Positions 54,701 through 62,736 of a stretch of 64,000 nucleotides of DNA are shown here, piece after piece. This DNA is from a bacterium (lineage in GTDB: Bacteria > Desulfobacterota > JAPLJL01). How positions within the stretch are numbered: the first letter of the stretch is position 1; every line of letters starts with the position of its first letter. Below the pieces are notes generated by a model. That model was not told the origin of the DNA and made no database searches. It saw nothing but the letters and a program-made list of their open reading frames with translations. Location: assembly GCA_028713675.1 (NCBI GenBank), contig JAQTNV010000003.1, positions 1 through 64,000 of the forward strand. Reading direction: 5' to 3'. The position numbers and the translations under genes were made by a program.

Positions 54701-57700
54701 ACTGCCCGACGGTTCCCAATCCGGATCAGTTGGATACGGATGGGGACGGGCGGGGCAATGCCTGCGACAATTGCCCGAACCTTTCCAATTCACCCTGGAC
54801 GGATACGGATGGGGACGGGCGGGGCGATCTTTGCGACAATTGCCCGAACGTTTCCAATTCACCCTGGACGGATACGGATGGGGACGGGCGGGGCGATCTT
54901 TGCGACAATTGCCCGAACGTTTCCAATTCACCCTGGACGGATACGGACAGCGACCTCGTGGGCGACGCCTGCGACAACTGCCCGTCTGTTTCCAACCTGA
55001 GTCAGACCAATTCAGATGCCGATACTTACGGCGATGCCTGCGACAACTGTCCGGTAGTAACGAACCAGGACCAGGCGGATCCCGACGGTGATGGGAAGGG
55101 GAGCGCCTGTGACAACTGCGTGTCCGTTTCCAACCCGCTTCAGACCAATTCAGATACCGATGCATACGGCGATGCCTGCGACAACTGCCTCCTTGTTTCC
55201 AATCCCCTCCAGACCAATTCGGATACCGACATCTACGGCGACGCCTGCGACAACTGCCCGCTGGTTTCCAATCCCAGCCAGGCGGATGTGGATACCGATG
55301 GTTTCGGCGATACCTGCGACAACTGCCCGGCGGTCTCCAACCCGACCCAGACGGATACGGACAGCGACCTCGTGGGCAACGCCTGCGACAATTGCCCGAC
55401 GGTAGCCAATACCAACCAGTCGGACGCCGACATGGACGGGGTGGGCGACCTCTGCGACAACTGCCCGTTGACCGCCAACGCCGACCAACTGGACCGGGAT
55501 CACGACGGTTTCGGGGACGTCTGCGACAACTGTACCCTGGTTGCCAATGCCGACCAGGCGGACGGTGATAACGATCAGGTCGGGAATGTCTGCGACAACT
55601 GCCCGGCCGCGGCGAATACCAACCAGACCGACACCGATCTGGACGGCAAGGGCGACGCCTGCGACGCCTGTCCCCTCGATCCGCTCAACGATATCGACGC
55701 CGACGGGATCTGCGGCAACGCGGACAACTGCCCCTTTGTTTCCAATTCCACCCAGGCCGACGCGGACCACGACGGCAAGGGTGACGCCTGCGATGCCTGC
55801 CCGGGTGATGCCCAGAACGATGCCGACGGTGACGGGATCTGCGGGAATATTGACAACTGCCCGGCGATAGCCAATCCCAGCCAGGCCGACACAGATCACG
55901 ACGGGCGGGGAGACGCCTGCGACGCCTGCCCGAGCGATCCCAATAACGATATCGACCATGACGGGATCTGCGGCAACGCGGACAACTGTCCCGCAGTTCC
56001 CAATACCAGCCAGGCCGATCATGACGGCGACGGGATCGGCGACGCCTGCGACAACTGCCCGGCGGTGGCCAACGCGAACCAGCTCGACAGCGATAACGAC
56101 GGGACCGGTGACGCCTGCGAAGGGGCGGTGATCGATACCGACGGCGACGGGATCCCGGACCAGTCCGACAACTGTCCCTTCACCCCCAATCCCGGCCAGG
56201 CCGACGCGGATCACGACGGGCGGGGCGACGTCTGCGACAACTGCCCGGCGGCGGCCAACCCGAACCAGGCCGAGAGCGACGGGGACGGGTTGGGGGACGC
56301 CTGCGATACCTGCCCTCACGATGCCCTGAACGATATTGATCAAGACGGGATCTGCGGTGACGCGGACAACTGCCCGACGACGGCCAACGCCAACCAGGCC
56401 GACACGGATCATGACGGGGTGGGGGATGCCTGCGACGCCTGCCCCGGCGATCCGCTTAACGACGCCGACCATGACGGGATCTGCGGCAACGCGGACAATT
56501 GCCCGGCGGCGGCCAATTCCAACCAGGCCGACACAGATCATGACGGAATGGGGGATGCCTGCGATGCCTGCCCGAACGACCCCAGTAATGATGCAGACCG
56601 CGACGGGGTCTGCGGGAATGCGGACAACTGCCCGCTGATTCCCAACGCGGGGCAGGCTGATTACGACAATGACGGGGTCGGAAATGCCTGCGACAACTGC
56701 CCGGCGGTGGCCAATGCGGACCAGAAAGATACCGACCATAACGGGGTGGGCGACGCCTGCGAGAGCGGGAGCATCGACACTGATAAGGACGGGATCCCCG
56801 ATTACCGGGATAATTGCGCCTACACCCCCAATACCGACCAGAAGGACACGGATCAGGACGGGGCGGGTGACCTCTGCGACAACTGCCCGGCAACGATCAA
56901 CCCGAGCCAGGCCAATTCCGACGCGGACGCTCTCGGGGACGCCTGCGATGGCTGCCCGCGCGATGCCCAGAACGATGCGGACGGGGACGGGGTCTGCGGC
57001 GAGATCGACAACTGCCCCACCGTGGCCAACGCGGATCAGAAGGATAATGATCATGACGGCCAGGGAGACGCCTGCGATCCGGACGACGATAACGACGGGG
57101 TCCCCGATACAAGTGACAACTGCCCGCTCGCGGCCAACCCCGGCCAGGCGGACAACGACCGCGACGGCCTGGGGGATATCTGCGACCCGGACGACGACAA
57201 CGACGGGATTCCGGACGCGAGCGATAACAGCCCCCTGGTAGCCAACCCGAACCAGGCGGATCACGACGGGGATGGGATTGGCGATGCCTCGGATCCGGAC
57301 ATCGACGGCGACGGTCTTACGAACGACGAGGAAATCGCCGCCGGGACCGACCCCTATGACGCCGACTCGGACGACGACGGGATCATCGACGGGCAGGAAC
57401 CCAAGTGGAACGAGGACAGCGACGGGGACGGTTTGATCAACGCCCTTGATCCCGACAGCGACAACGATGGGATCTATGACGGGACGGAATGGGGAGTCAC
57501 CATTCCCTCCGCGGACACCAACCTGATGGCCGGGCATTTCGTGCCCGACGCCGATCCCGCCACCCACACCAACATGCTCCTCGCCGATACCGACGGAGGC
57601 GGCGCCACGGACGGGGAGGAAGACCGGAACCTGGACGGGAGGGTGGACCAGGGCGAGACCGATCCAAACAATCCGCTTGACGACGATTCCGATTTCGACG

Positions 57701-58251
57701 GGCTCACCAACGCGGTCGAAACCGCGATCGGGACTGATCCCCACAACCCGGACTCGGACGGCGACGGGATCAATGACCGGGTCGAAGTGCGGGACCCGAA
57801 CTCGCCCGCCGACACAGACGGCGACGGGATTATCGACGCCCTGGACACCGATTCCGACGGCGATGGGATTCCCGACCAGGAAGAGGGTATCCAAGACCTG
57901 GACGCCGACGGCCTGGAGAATTACCGCGACCCGGACTCGGACGGCGACGGCCTTTCGGACCACGAGGAAAGATTTACCTACGGCACCGATCCCTATAAAT
58001 CCGACACGGACGGCGGCGGGGTAAACGACGGGATCGAAGTGAACACGGATTTCACCGATCCTTTATGGGCGAAGGATGACGGCCGCGGCCTCGAAGGCGC
58101 CGGCTGCCGCTGCGGGACGATCGGACCCTCCCGGGGACCGGAGAATTACGGGGATCTGATTTTCCTCGGGATGACGCTCGCCGTCCTGGGATTCCGCCGG
58201 GCCCGCGCCCGAAAAAACCGTAACGGGATTCGAACCCTTCGATCAATTTAA
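51751..58251 (+). CDS. Giant thrombospondin-3 repeat surface protein
   Basis: The 2166-residue protein has a signal peptide or anchor (1-30), an IgGFc-binding-like N-terminal domain (about 35-550), three DUF11-type beta domains (about 560-680, 692-800 and 806-945; each starts like LTKSADAY or LGIAKSMS), then roughly 1150 residues of calcium-binding thrombospondin type 3 repeats (DxDGxGDACDNCP pattern) that pass into DSDGDGLxDxEE repeats. The C-terminus has a Cys pair (GCRCG), a membrane helix (LIFLGMTLAVLGF) and a basic cluster (RRARARKNR), like MYXO-CTERM-type sorting tails. It is probably a long calcium-stiffened cell-surface adhesin or fibre (inference). No matching sortase gene is visible. 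Confidence 0.9.
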   Translation: MNRKIILLLVSSILFLTSFLYLARFLTAGVPAGIQEYYVLGREDHIYNMMTTVRGNPGNYNFDPPMRSIVTLTATLNSQKILYDQWEDGYETDIFHPAQASTLAYLCNRGQVISFKSDGSGSASIATACTHLQGTVIANEMVPAPTRGTSTRFDGGDRIVSIGGPVSLVHVNWPSDTSIIGEAWSIFSRTALGTGTFFTIPVGVDLYTKLDGNNHTGANGVYAPFHYVWLEVQSFENNNTVQVNNGTSTVSFTLNQGETFSSQGYINSTSIPADAITVYSRTKVQSSKTVQILIYTLAGSAGDCCQDRAFSVIPDKVWGNDYIIPVNSHNSSPTQVYIVNPNNYGITVTAYDRDHDGTLLHPAVSFPIAATGVVAYEDPAAVGALIPQTSGARLTSADKLWIVTAMDYDATTYDWGFSLIPTKFLKSEYFISWAPGSGDDSLPVGPDNNGSCIWASPVANNTNFYIDLDGDGSFRRRANVYLNNNATLIKCGTYALPCTASVLDVLRVYDSDLDISGAYIEATNNFAAAYGEDAYLAGIGNPYLDLGYTVFPLAQDWLEPTLAITKSADAYTIGSAGGTVRFTLQVDAYAASVTGVDVYDVIPAGVNYVPGSTVITYPSGAKSYNDPVISGGTRLFWDLNWALNEYQYLTVSFQANFPAGLAIGNYQDTCRAEGWYQSLLLIPTDDLSIFKGGVYLTKSSDKTRASKGENIVYTLTATYSTAVTNATVTDVLPDGVDWVSGGNYDLPSRTVTWGPYDHIKGSEQFSFTVRVGELVDGTVISNQARYSSDQVPDGFYSNPATTWAIEPILGIAKSMSPAAVCPGMPEQVTVTANLYLSNSGKRTATQAEIYDQIPEYTRYLTGTIVSGATALTDAKDGDGGEYRYYSASNTGVVFVNGLTLPPGGSAAISFKVQIKSTASGLVSNVASFKSRELSWDSSNLASFNVTNADTDSDGRKDCFDNCINISNSPWTDTDGDGAGDACDNCPTVPNPDQLDTDGDGRGNACDNCPNLSNSPWTDTDGDGRGDLCDNCPNVSNSPWTDTDGDGRGDLCDNCPNVSNSPWTDTDSDLVGDACDNCPSVSNLSQTNSDADTYGDACDNCPVVTNQDQADPDGDGKGSACDNCVSVSNPLQTNSDTDAYGDACDNCLLVSNPLQTNSDTDIYGDACDNCPLVSNPSQADVDTDGFGDTCDNCPAVSNPTQTDTDSDLVGNACDNCPTVANTNQSDADMDGVGDLCDNCPLTANADQLDRDHDGFGDVCDNCTLVANADQADGDNDQVGNVCDNCPAAANTNQTDTDLDGKGDACDACPLDPLNDIDADGICGNADNCPFVSNSTQADADHDGKGDACDACPGDAQNDADGDGICGNIDNCPAIANPSQADTDHDGRGDACDACPSDPNNDIDHDGICGNADNCPAVPNTSQADHDGDGIGDACDNCPAVANANQLDSDNDGTGDACEGAVIDTDGDGIPDQSDNCPFTPNPGQADADHDGRGDVCDNCPAAANPNQAESDGDGLGDACDTCPHDALNDIDQDGICGDADNCPTTANANQADTDHDGVGDACDACPGDPLNDADHDGICGNADNCPAAANSNQADTDHDGMGDACDACPNDPSNDADRDGVCGNADNCPLIPNAGQADYDNDGVGNACDNCPAVANADQKDTDHNGVGDACESGSIDTDKDGIPDYRDNCAYTPNTDQKDTDQDGAGDLCDNCPATINPSQANSDADALGDACDGCPRDAQNDADGDGVCGEIDNCPTVANADQKDNDHDGQGDACDPDDDNDGVPDTSDNCPLAANPGQADNDRDGLGDICDPDDDNDGIPDASDNSPLVANPNQADHDGDGIGDASDPDIDGDGLTNDEEIAAGTDPYDADSDDDGIIDGQEPKWNEDSDGDGLINALDPDSDNDGIYDGTEWGVTIPSADTNLMAGHFVPDADPATHTNMLLADTDGGGATDGEEDRNLDGRVDQGETDPNNPLDDDSDFDGLTNAVETAIGTDPHNPDSDGDGINDRVEVRDPNSPADTDGDGIIDALDTDSDGDGIPDQEEGIQDLDADGLENYRDPDSDGDGLSDHEERFTYGTDPYKSDTDGGGVNDGIEVNTDFTDPLWAKDDGRGLEGAGCRCGTIGPSRGPENYGDLIFLGMTLAVLGFRRARARKNRNGIRTLRSI
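54651..54995. repeat. 69-bp near-identical tandem repeats in the giant gene
   Basis: Units beginning TTCACCCTGGACGGATACG start at 54651, 54789, 54858 and 54927, i.e. at multiples of 69 bp (23 codons). Those at 54789 and 54858 are almost identical in DNA, including silent sites, which points to recent duplication. Confidence 0.9.
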
Positions 58252-58289
58252 TCCGAACTTCGAAATGACCGTTATCAATATCCGGAATA

Positions 58290-58495
58290 ATTCTATTCAA
58301 ATCTCCCCCCCTCCGGGTCGTAGACCCTACCCTCCCTCCGGGCTGGAGGCCCCTACGGGCAGGAAGCCGGCCTGTAAGCCCTACGGGCTGGAAGCGGGGT
58401 CGGAGACCGGCCCCTCTTTTCATAAAGAGGGGAGACCCATCAATTGTTTCTCCTCCTTTTGCAAAGGGGGAGGGAGGGGGATTTGGGGAATTGTT
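58290..58495. repeat. Mosaic of repeats between the giant gene and the barrel gene
   Basis: CCTCCGGGCTGGAGGCCCCTACGGG-type words (about 58310-58400) are followed by CCCCTCTTTTCATAAAGAGGGG (58411-58432) and CTCCTCCTTTTGCAAAGGGGGAG (58451-58472) fold-backs. The frame is open through here into the next gene, but it reads as repeat sequence, not protein. Confidence 0.8.
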
Positions 58496-59875
58496 TTGAG
58501 TAACTTTTATTTTCGCAGCCTGAAGGCTGCGGCTACAACGCTATGCTCTATGCTCTTTGCCCTCTGCTTCTTTTCTCTCGTCGCCCGGGAGGCCCCGGCG
58601 GCGGGATTGAACGTCCAGAACTCCAAGCCCGCCCTGGACGCGAGCGGAGGCGGGGTCCTGCTCGACGCCACGCCGATCGGTCACCTGATGTACCGTTTGA
58701 ATTACGAATTTTCCTACGCCCGCAGTCCCCTCGAATACGGGTGGAATGGGAAAAGAAGCCTCGGGGTGGTGGACAATCTTTTTTATAACGACCTGACCGC
58801 GGGCTTCGGCCTGACCCCTTCCCTGGATGCCGGGCTCTCGGTCCCCTACGGGATTGTTTACGACTACCTCCAGACCGGCACGGATGCCAGAAAGACCGTG
58901 GGCGGGGTGGGGGATGTCCGCCTGGGCCTGCGGGATACGCTTTTTGACCGGAAGGATGTCCCGATCCGCCTGGCCCTGGCCGCCTCCGCTAATTTTCCGT
59001 CCGGGTACCAGTCGGGATATCTCGGCAGCGGGACCTTCGAAGGTGATTTGCGCGCGATCTCGGAGGCGAGGGCGGGCACTTACCGCTTCATTGTCAACCT
59101 CGGCTACCTGGTCCGGGGCCCGGAACGGATGGTGAACGTCAAACTCGACGACCAGATTTTCTGGGGGATCGGGTCGCGCTCTTCCTATTACGATAACCGG
59201 CTGGGGGTCGAGGCCGAGATTTTCGGATCAACCGGGGCTGCCCAGCCCTTCCGAGACAAAGTTCTCAATCCGATTGAGGGGGACCTGGGTGTCCGCGTCG
59301 CGATCACCCGGGGCTGGTCGGTCAAGCTCGGCGGAGGCGGGGGATTAACGCACGGGATAGGCAGTCCGCAGTTCCGGATCCTGGCCGGGGTTCAATACGC
59401 TTATCCCGGTCTCCGGGACCGGGACGGGGATGGCATCCCCGATAAATTTGACAAGTGCCCGAACGATCCGGAGGACATTGACGGTTTCCAGGACAACGAC
59501 GGCTGCCCCGACCCGGATAACGATAACGACGGTATCCCGGATCGAAACGATAAGTGCCCCAACGACCCGGAAAACGTTAACGGCTGGCAGGACAAGGACG
59601 GTTGTCCGGATCCCGAGCCGAACGCCAAGCTGATTGGACATGTTGTGGGAGAGGACGGAAAACCCATTTCGGCCCTGGTCAAGCTGGATCCTTCCCCCGA
59701 TTCTCAAATCAGGAGCGACGCCAACGGCCATTTCGAGGTTAACTTGCCCTTCGGTGATTACAAGATCCTCCTGCTGGCTTCCGGTTACGAGACAGTCAGG
59801 TACAAAATCACCTTGAAAGACCGCGAGGTTAAAACCCTTCGTTTTGTAATGAAGGAAAGCATGTTCTTAAGATAA
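58496..59875 (+). CDS. Outer-membrane barrel protein with thrombospondin-3 repeats and a carboxypeptidase-regulatory-like end
   Basis: The protein is about 459 residues from TTG 58496. It has a signal peptide (SNFYFRSLKAAATTLCSMLFALCFFSLVA split by eye, ending APAAG), a beta-rich region resembling an OmpA/MetA-type barrel (about 40-300), two or three DxDGIPDKFDKCPNDPED-type repeats, and a C-terminal domain (IGHVVGEDGKPISALVKL... ILLLASGYETVRYKI) of the carboxypeptidase-regulatory or PEGA kind. It lacks an OmpA peptidoglycan-binding domain. The whole signal peptide is encoded by three abutting dispersed repeats. Start choice is uncertain; an ATG at 58550 would leave only part of the signal. 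Confidence 0.78.
   Translation: MSNFYFRSLKAAATTLCSMLFALCFFSLVAREAPAAGLNVQNSKPALDASGGGVLLDATPIGHLMYRLNYEFSYARSPLEYGWNGKRSLGVVDNLFYNDLTAGFGLTPSLDAGLSVPYGIVYDYLQTGTDARKTVGGVGDVRLGLRDTLFDRKDVPIRLALAASANFPSGYQSGYLGSGTFEGDLRAISEARAGTYRFIVNLGYLVRGPERMVNVKLDDQIFWGIGSRSSYYDNRLGVEAEIFGSTGAAQPFRDKVLNPIEGDLGVRVAITRGWSVKLGGGGGLTHGIGSPQFRILAGVQYAYPGLRDRDGDGIPDKFDKCPNDPEDIDGFQDNDGCPDPDNDNDGIPDRNDKCPNDPENVNGWQDKDGCPDPEPNAKLIGHVVGEDGKPISALVKLDPSPDSQIRSDANGHFEVNLPFGDYKILLLASGYETVRYKITLKDREVKTLRFVMKESMFLR
58514..58586. repeat. Dispersed repeats encoding a signal peptide
   Basis: CGCAGCCTGAAGGCTGCGGCTAC (in two pieces, 58514-58536) is the inverted relative of the hairpin at 3181. CTATGCTCTATGCTC and TTTGCCCTCTGCTTCTTT (58541-58575) are the complement of the AGAGCATAGAGC/GCAAAGGGC words at 63.46 kb. 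Confidence 0.75.
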
Positions 59876-60349
59876 AGCACAGGGCAGGGGGCAGGGAGCA
59901 AAACAAGTAGCAAGTAGCCGGTCGCAGGTAACCGGAAAAAGAAAAAAACATTTAATTAGGTAGCAAATAGCCGGTAGCAGATAACCGGAAAAAGAAAAAA
60001 ACAAGCAGCGGGTAGCAAGTAGCAGGTAACCGGAAAAACAGAAGAGAACAAAGCAAACAAGACAAGGGTGAAAGGTCAAAGGGGAAAGGGAAAAATAAGG
60101 AAAACATTACAAAATAGGGAAAAAATACATATAAATTCAACAATGCGTTTTTTTGTGAAATAATTGCTCATTGGGAATTAAATACCCTCCTTTTCAAGTT
60201 CCTAAGTCGTTTTATTTAACCGGAAATAAAATAATTGATTGAAATAATTTTTTGGATTACAATAAGTTACGAGAACGTCCCGATCCGGAAATATTTTGCT
60301 TGGAAGCGGAATGAAAATTGCTTTTACTTAGAGCGGAAGGAAAACGAGA
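59876..60349. repeat. Long word-repeat region upstream of the minor-pilin operon
   Basis: The first 230 bp contain GGCAGGGGGCAGGGAGC, then several copies of AAGTAGCAAGTAGCCGG and GGTAACCGGAAAAAGAAAAA, then AAGGTCAAAGGGGAAAGGG. The second half is AT-rich with no gene and ends with the sigma-54-type promoter at 60307-60322 and a GGAAGG ribosome binding site. Confidence 0.85.
60307..60322 (+). promoter_or_regulatory. Sigma-54-type promoter of the minor-pilin operon
   Basis: CGGAATGAAAATTGCT matches the major-pilin promoter at 12 of 16 positions, with GG and GC ten bases apart. The predicted start near 60333 leaves a leader of about 17 bases that still contains the ribosome binding site. Confidence 0.72.
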
Positions 60350-60877
60350 ATGAATACCAGGGCTAAAAACCAATCAGGATTCAGTTTGATTGAATTAATT
60401 ATCGTGGTGGCAATCATCGGCATCATGGCTACGATAGCTATTCCTTCCGTTCGCGGCATGATGCAGAGAGCCAAATTGAAAGCCGCCGGCCGGGAAATCA
60501 CCATGGAACTGCTGCTGGCCAGGTCTCAGGCGATCAGCACCGGAACCTCCAAGACCGTCATTTTTAACGTCGGCGCCGGAACCTGGGTGGTTCCGGACAA
60601 GGGAACCTTCGGTTTTACCCAGGGAAATTATCATGGGATCGTTTTTTCCCATTCGAGCAGCGACCCGATCCAGTTCAAAAGCAGCGCCGGCGCCTCCGTG
60701 GATTCTGTTACATTCAAATCGGACGGGACGCTGGATAATGACCTTTCCTCGTATACCAACGCTTTCGGCAAGATTTACCTGCTGGATACGAAAACCAATT
60801 TGAATAACAAACTGACTATAGAAGTTAACCAGTATACCGGGCTGGCCAGAATGAAAGAGGGATGGTCGACTTTATAA
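60350..60877 (+). CDS. FimT/GspH-type minor pseudopilin
   Basis: The 175-residue prepilin is cleaved after Gly10 ([20 protein letters not shown]). The mature N-terminus continues RGMMQRAKLKAAGREITMELLLARSQAIS, the GspH/FimT pattern. It is a probable initiating or tip minor pilin and first gene of the operon fimT-pilV-pilW-pilX-pilY1. Confidence 0.92.
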   Translation: MNTRAKNQSGFSLIELIIVVAIIGIMATIAIPSVRGMMQRAKLKAAGREITMELLLARSQAISTGTSKTVIFNVGAGTWVVPDKGTFGFTQGNYHGIVFSHSSSDPIQFKSSAGASVDSVTFKSDGTLDNDLSSYTNAFGKIYLLDTKTNLNNKLTIEVNQYTGLARMKEGWSTL

Positions 60878-60980
60878 AGAGCAGGGCGCAAGGGGCAGGG
60901 AGCAAAAGCAAAGAATAAAAGTCAGAGGAAATGAATATGAACAAAAATATTAAACCCGAAACCCGAACCCCGAAACTCGG
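60877..60980. repeat. Word repeats joining fimT and pilV
   Basis: GAGCAGGGCGCAAGGGGCAGG words follow the fimT stop, and AAACCCGAAACCCGAACCCC words occur inside the first codons of pilV (60951-60975). Confidence 0.75.
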
Positions 60981-61380
60981 AACGGTTTTCTCCGGAGACC
61001 GCGGCACCACCCTGATCGAGGTGCTGATGGCCTCGGTAATATTCATGATCGGCATGCTCGCCCTTCTCGGGATGCAGATAACCGCCATGCACAGCAACAA
61101 GATCGGGGGCGAAATCACCGAGGCCACCTCCCTGGTTTCCGACGAGATCGAGAGGCTCTGGGGACTGGACCTGGCCTCCGCCAATGACTTGAAGGTGGGT
61201 ACCCACAACGATCCGAACAATCCGATCAATAATCAGGGCCAGGCCGGGGGAAAATATACCCGGCAGTGGATCGTGACCGGCGACGCCTCGAACACCAATT
61301 CCCGATTTATTCAGGTTACCGTGAGCTGGAGCGATTTCTGGTCGAAAAGCCGGAAAGTGACATTCACCGGGATGCGGTAA
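60931..61380 (+). CDS. PilV-type minor pilin
   Basis: The 149-residue prepilin has a 25-residue leader ending DRG, then TTLIEVLMASVIFMIGMLALLGMQ, typical of PilV/GspI-like proteins. The mature part contains the ELxxAxxLxxxE-like helix (SLVSDEIERLWGLD). The leader KPETRTPKLG is encoded by GAAACCC words. Second gene of the minor-pilin operon. Confidence 0.9.
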   Translation: MNMNKNIKPETRTPKLGTVFSGDRGTTLIEVLMASVIFMIGMLALLGMQITAMHSNKIGGEITEATSLVSDEIERLWGLDLASANDLKVGTHNDPNNPINNQGQAGGKYTRQWIVTGDASNTNSRFIQVTVSWSDFWSKSRKVTFTGMR

Positions 61381-61383
61381 ATA

Positions 61384-61522
61384 AGGTAGCAGGTAGCAAG
61401 TAGCAAATAACAGGTAACAGCAAAAGTAAAAACAATAACAGGTAGCAAGTAGCAAATAACAGGTAACGGCAAATAGTAAAAACAGTAACCGGTAGCAGAA
61501 AACAGGTAACATGTAAAGATAA
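61384..61522. repeat. GGTAGCAAGTAGCAAATAACAGG word repeats
   Basis: Three to four copies of a drifted unit made of GGTAGCA, AGTAGCA, AATAACA and GGTAACA words fill most of the pilV-pilW gap of 170 bp. Confidence 0.85.
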
Positions 61523-61550
61523 TAAATAAAAGAGAAATCAGGAAGAGAAA

Positions 61551-62696
61551 ATGAATAAACGCATAAAACCTGAGACTCGAACCCCCCTGGCCGATACAAG
61601 CGTTCAGTTCGGGCAGGCGAAACTCGAGACTTATTCTCGTGTTTCGGGGATGACCCTGATCGAGGTGATGGTCGCCACGACCATTTCCATGATCCTGGTC
61701 ATGGCCTTTTATTCGGCGATGAACTACCAGCAGAAGGCGAACGCCACCCAGGACCAGGTTACCCGGATGCAGGGGAACCTCCGGGTGGCGACCGGCATGA
61801 TCGAGCGGGATCTCCGGATGGCGGGTTTCGGCCTGGGCGAGCAGATGACCCTTCTCACCAACACCCCCCGCCGCCAGGGTATCTACCCGTGCAATGGGTG
61901 CGGCGACCAGCCTACCACCGTAAATGCTACCACCACGCCTGACAGCATTGAAATCTGGGCCAATTTTAATGATCGAAAGCTTTTCGCCTCCGCGGCGGTC
62001 TCCGCCGGCGGTACCTCTGTCTCGGTGGGGAATGACCCGGTCAACGCCAGCAACGCTTTGGCTTATTTCAAGAAGGGGGACTACCTGGTCATCCGCGACC
62101 CGGCCACGAATAATACCGAGGCCAGGCTGGTTTCCAATGTCGCGGCCAACACCATCACAGTGAGCACCTCTTTCACCAATGCCTACCCGGCATACAGCGA
62201 AGTCAGGGACATCAAGAAGCATATCTACCGGATCGAAAGCGGCAACCTGGTCCTCCGATTGATGACCGGCCCGCCCGCGACGGCTGTTGAGACCAGCCAT
62301 ATCCTGGCCGAGAACATCGAGGACCTCCAGTTCGCCTACGGGATGGACAACAACACCTCCAGCCCCCTCGACCCCGACGCGGTCCCCGACGGGACCATCA
62401 ATACCTGGGTCAACGACCCGAGGGCCGACGGGGTCAATAACGACGGGAACGGGACCAGTGAAGACGAACGCGACCTGACCAGGATCGCCGCGGTCCGGGT
62501 CAGCATCCAGGCCCGCGCCGACAGGCAGGACACGAGCTGGGCCCGGGCCGGGCAGACCCCGCCCTTTTTCCGCCAGGGGCTGGAGGATCGCACCGCCGCC
62601 GGGACTACCGACGGCTATCGGCGGAGAATCATGCAAAAGACGGTTTTCGTCCGGAATCTCGGGCTGGTCGGCAAATATGAACCTACTCCGCCATAA
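61551..62696 (+). CDS. PilW-type minor pilin
   Basis: The 381-residue prepilin has a long 33-residue leader ending SG, then MTLIEVMVATTISMILVMAFYSAM. It shows the GspJ/PilW features NLRVATGMIERDLRMAG and a long beta-rich globular part. The leader RIKPETRTP repeats the leader word of pilV and comes from GAAACC-type DNA words. It overlaps in the old frame with the start of the next gene. Confidence 0.9.
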   Translation: MNKRIKPETRTPLADTSVQFGQAKLETYSRVSGMTLIEVMVATTISMILVMAFYSAMNYQQKANATQDQVTRMQGNLRVATGMIERDLRMAGFGLGEQMTLLTNTPRRQGIYPCNGCGDQPTTVNATTTPDSIEIWANFNDRKLFASAAVSAGGTSVSVGNDPVNASNALAYFKKGDYLVIRDPATNNTEARLVSNVAANTITVSTSFTNAYPAYSEVRDIKKHIYRIESGNLVLRLMTGPPATAVETSHILAENIEDLQFAYGMDNNTSSPLDPDAVPDGTINTWVNDPRADGVNNDGNGTSEDERDLTRIAAVRVSIQARADRQDTSWARAGQTPPFFRQGLEDRTAAGTTDGYRRRIMQKTVFVRNLGLVGKYEPTPP

Positions 62697-62736
62697 CCCG
62701 GGGATTAACCTAGAGAGGGAAGAGAGGACAGCGAAA

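Noticed and set aside
55150-57963. Minus-strand open frame of 937 codons
   Set aside because: It is the mirror of the Asp/Gly/Asn-rich repeats of the giant gene; its Val/Ile/Arg/Gly repeat composition has no domain sense and it lacks a ribosome binding site.
58205-58225. GGGATTCGAACCC, resembling the T-arm of a tRNA gene on the minus strand
   Set aside because: It lies in the last codons of the giant gene, and no matching acceptor stem, D-arm or anticodon arm is found on either side. It could at most be a tRNA fragment.
60287-60299. GG...GC pair upstream of fimT as an alternative sigma-54 promoter
   Set aside because: The spacing between GG and GC is nine, not ten; the site 20 bp downstream has correct spacing and matches the pilin promoter.
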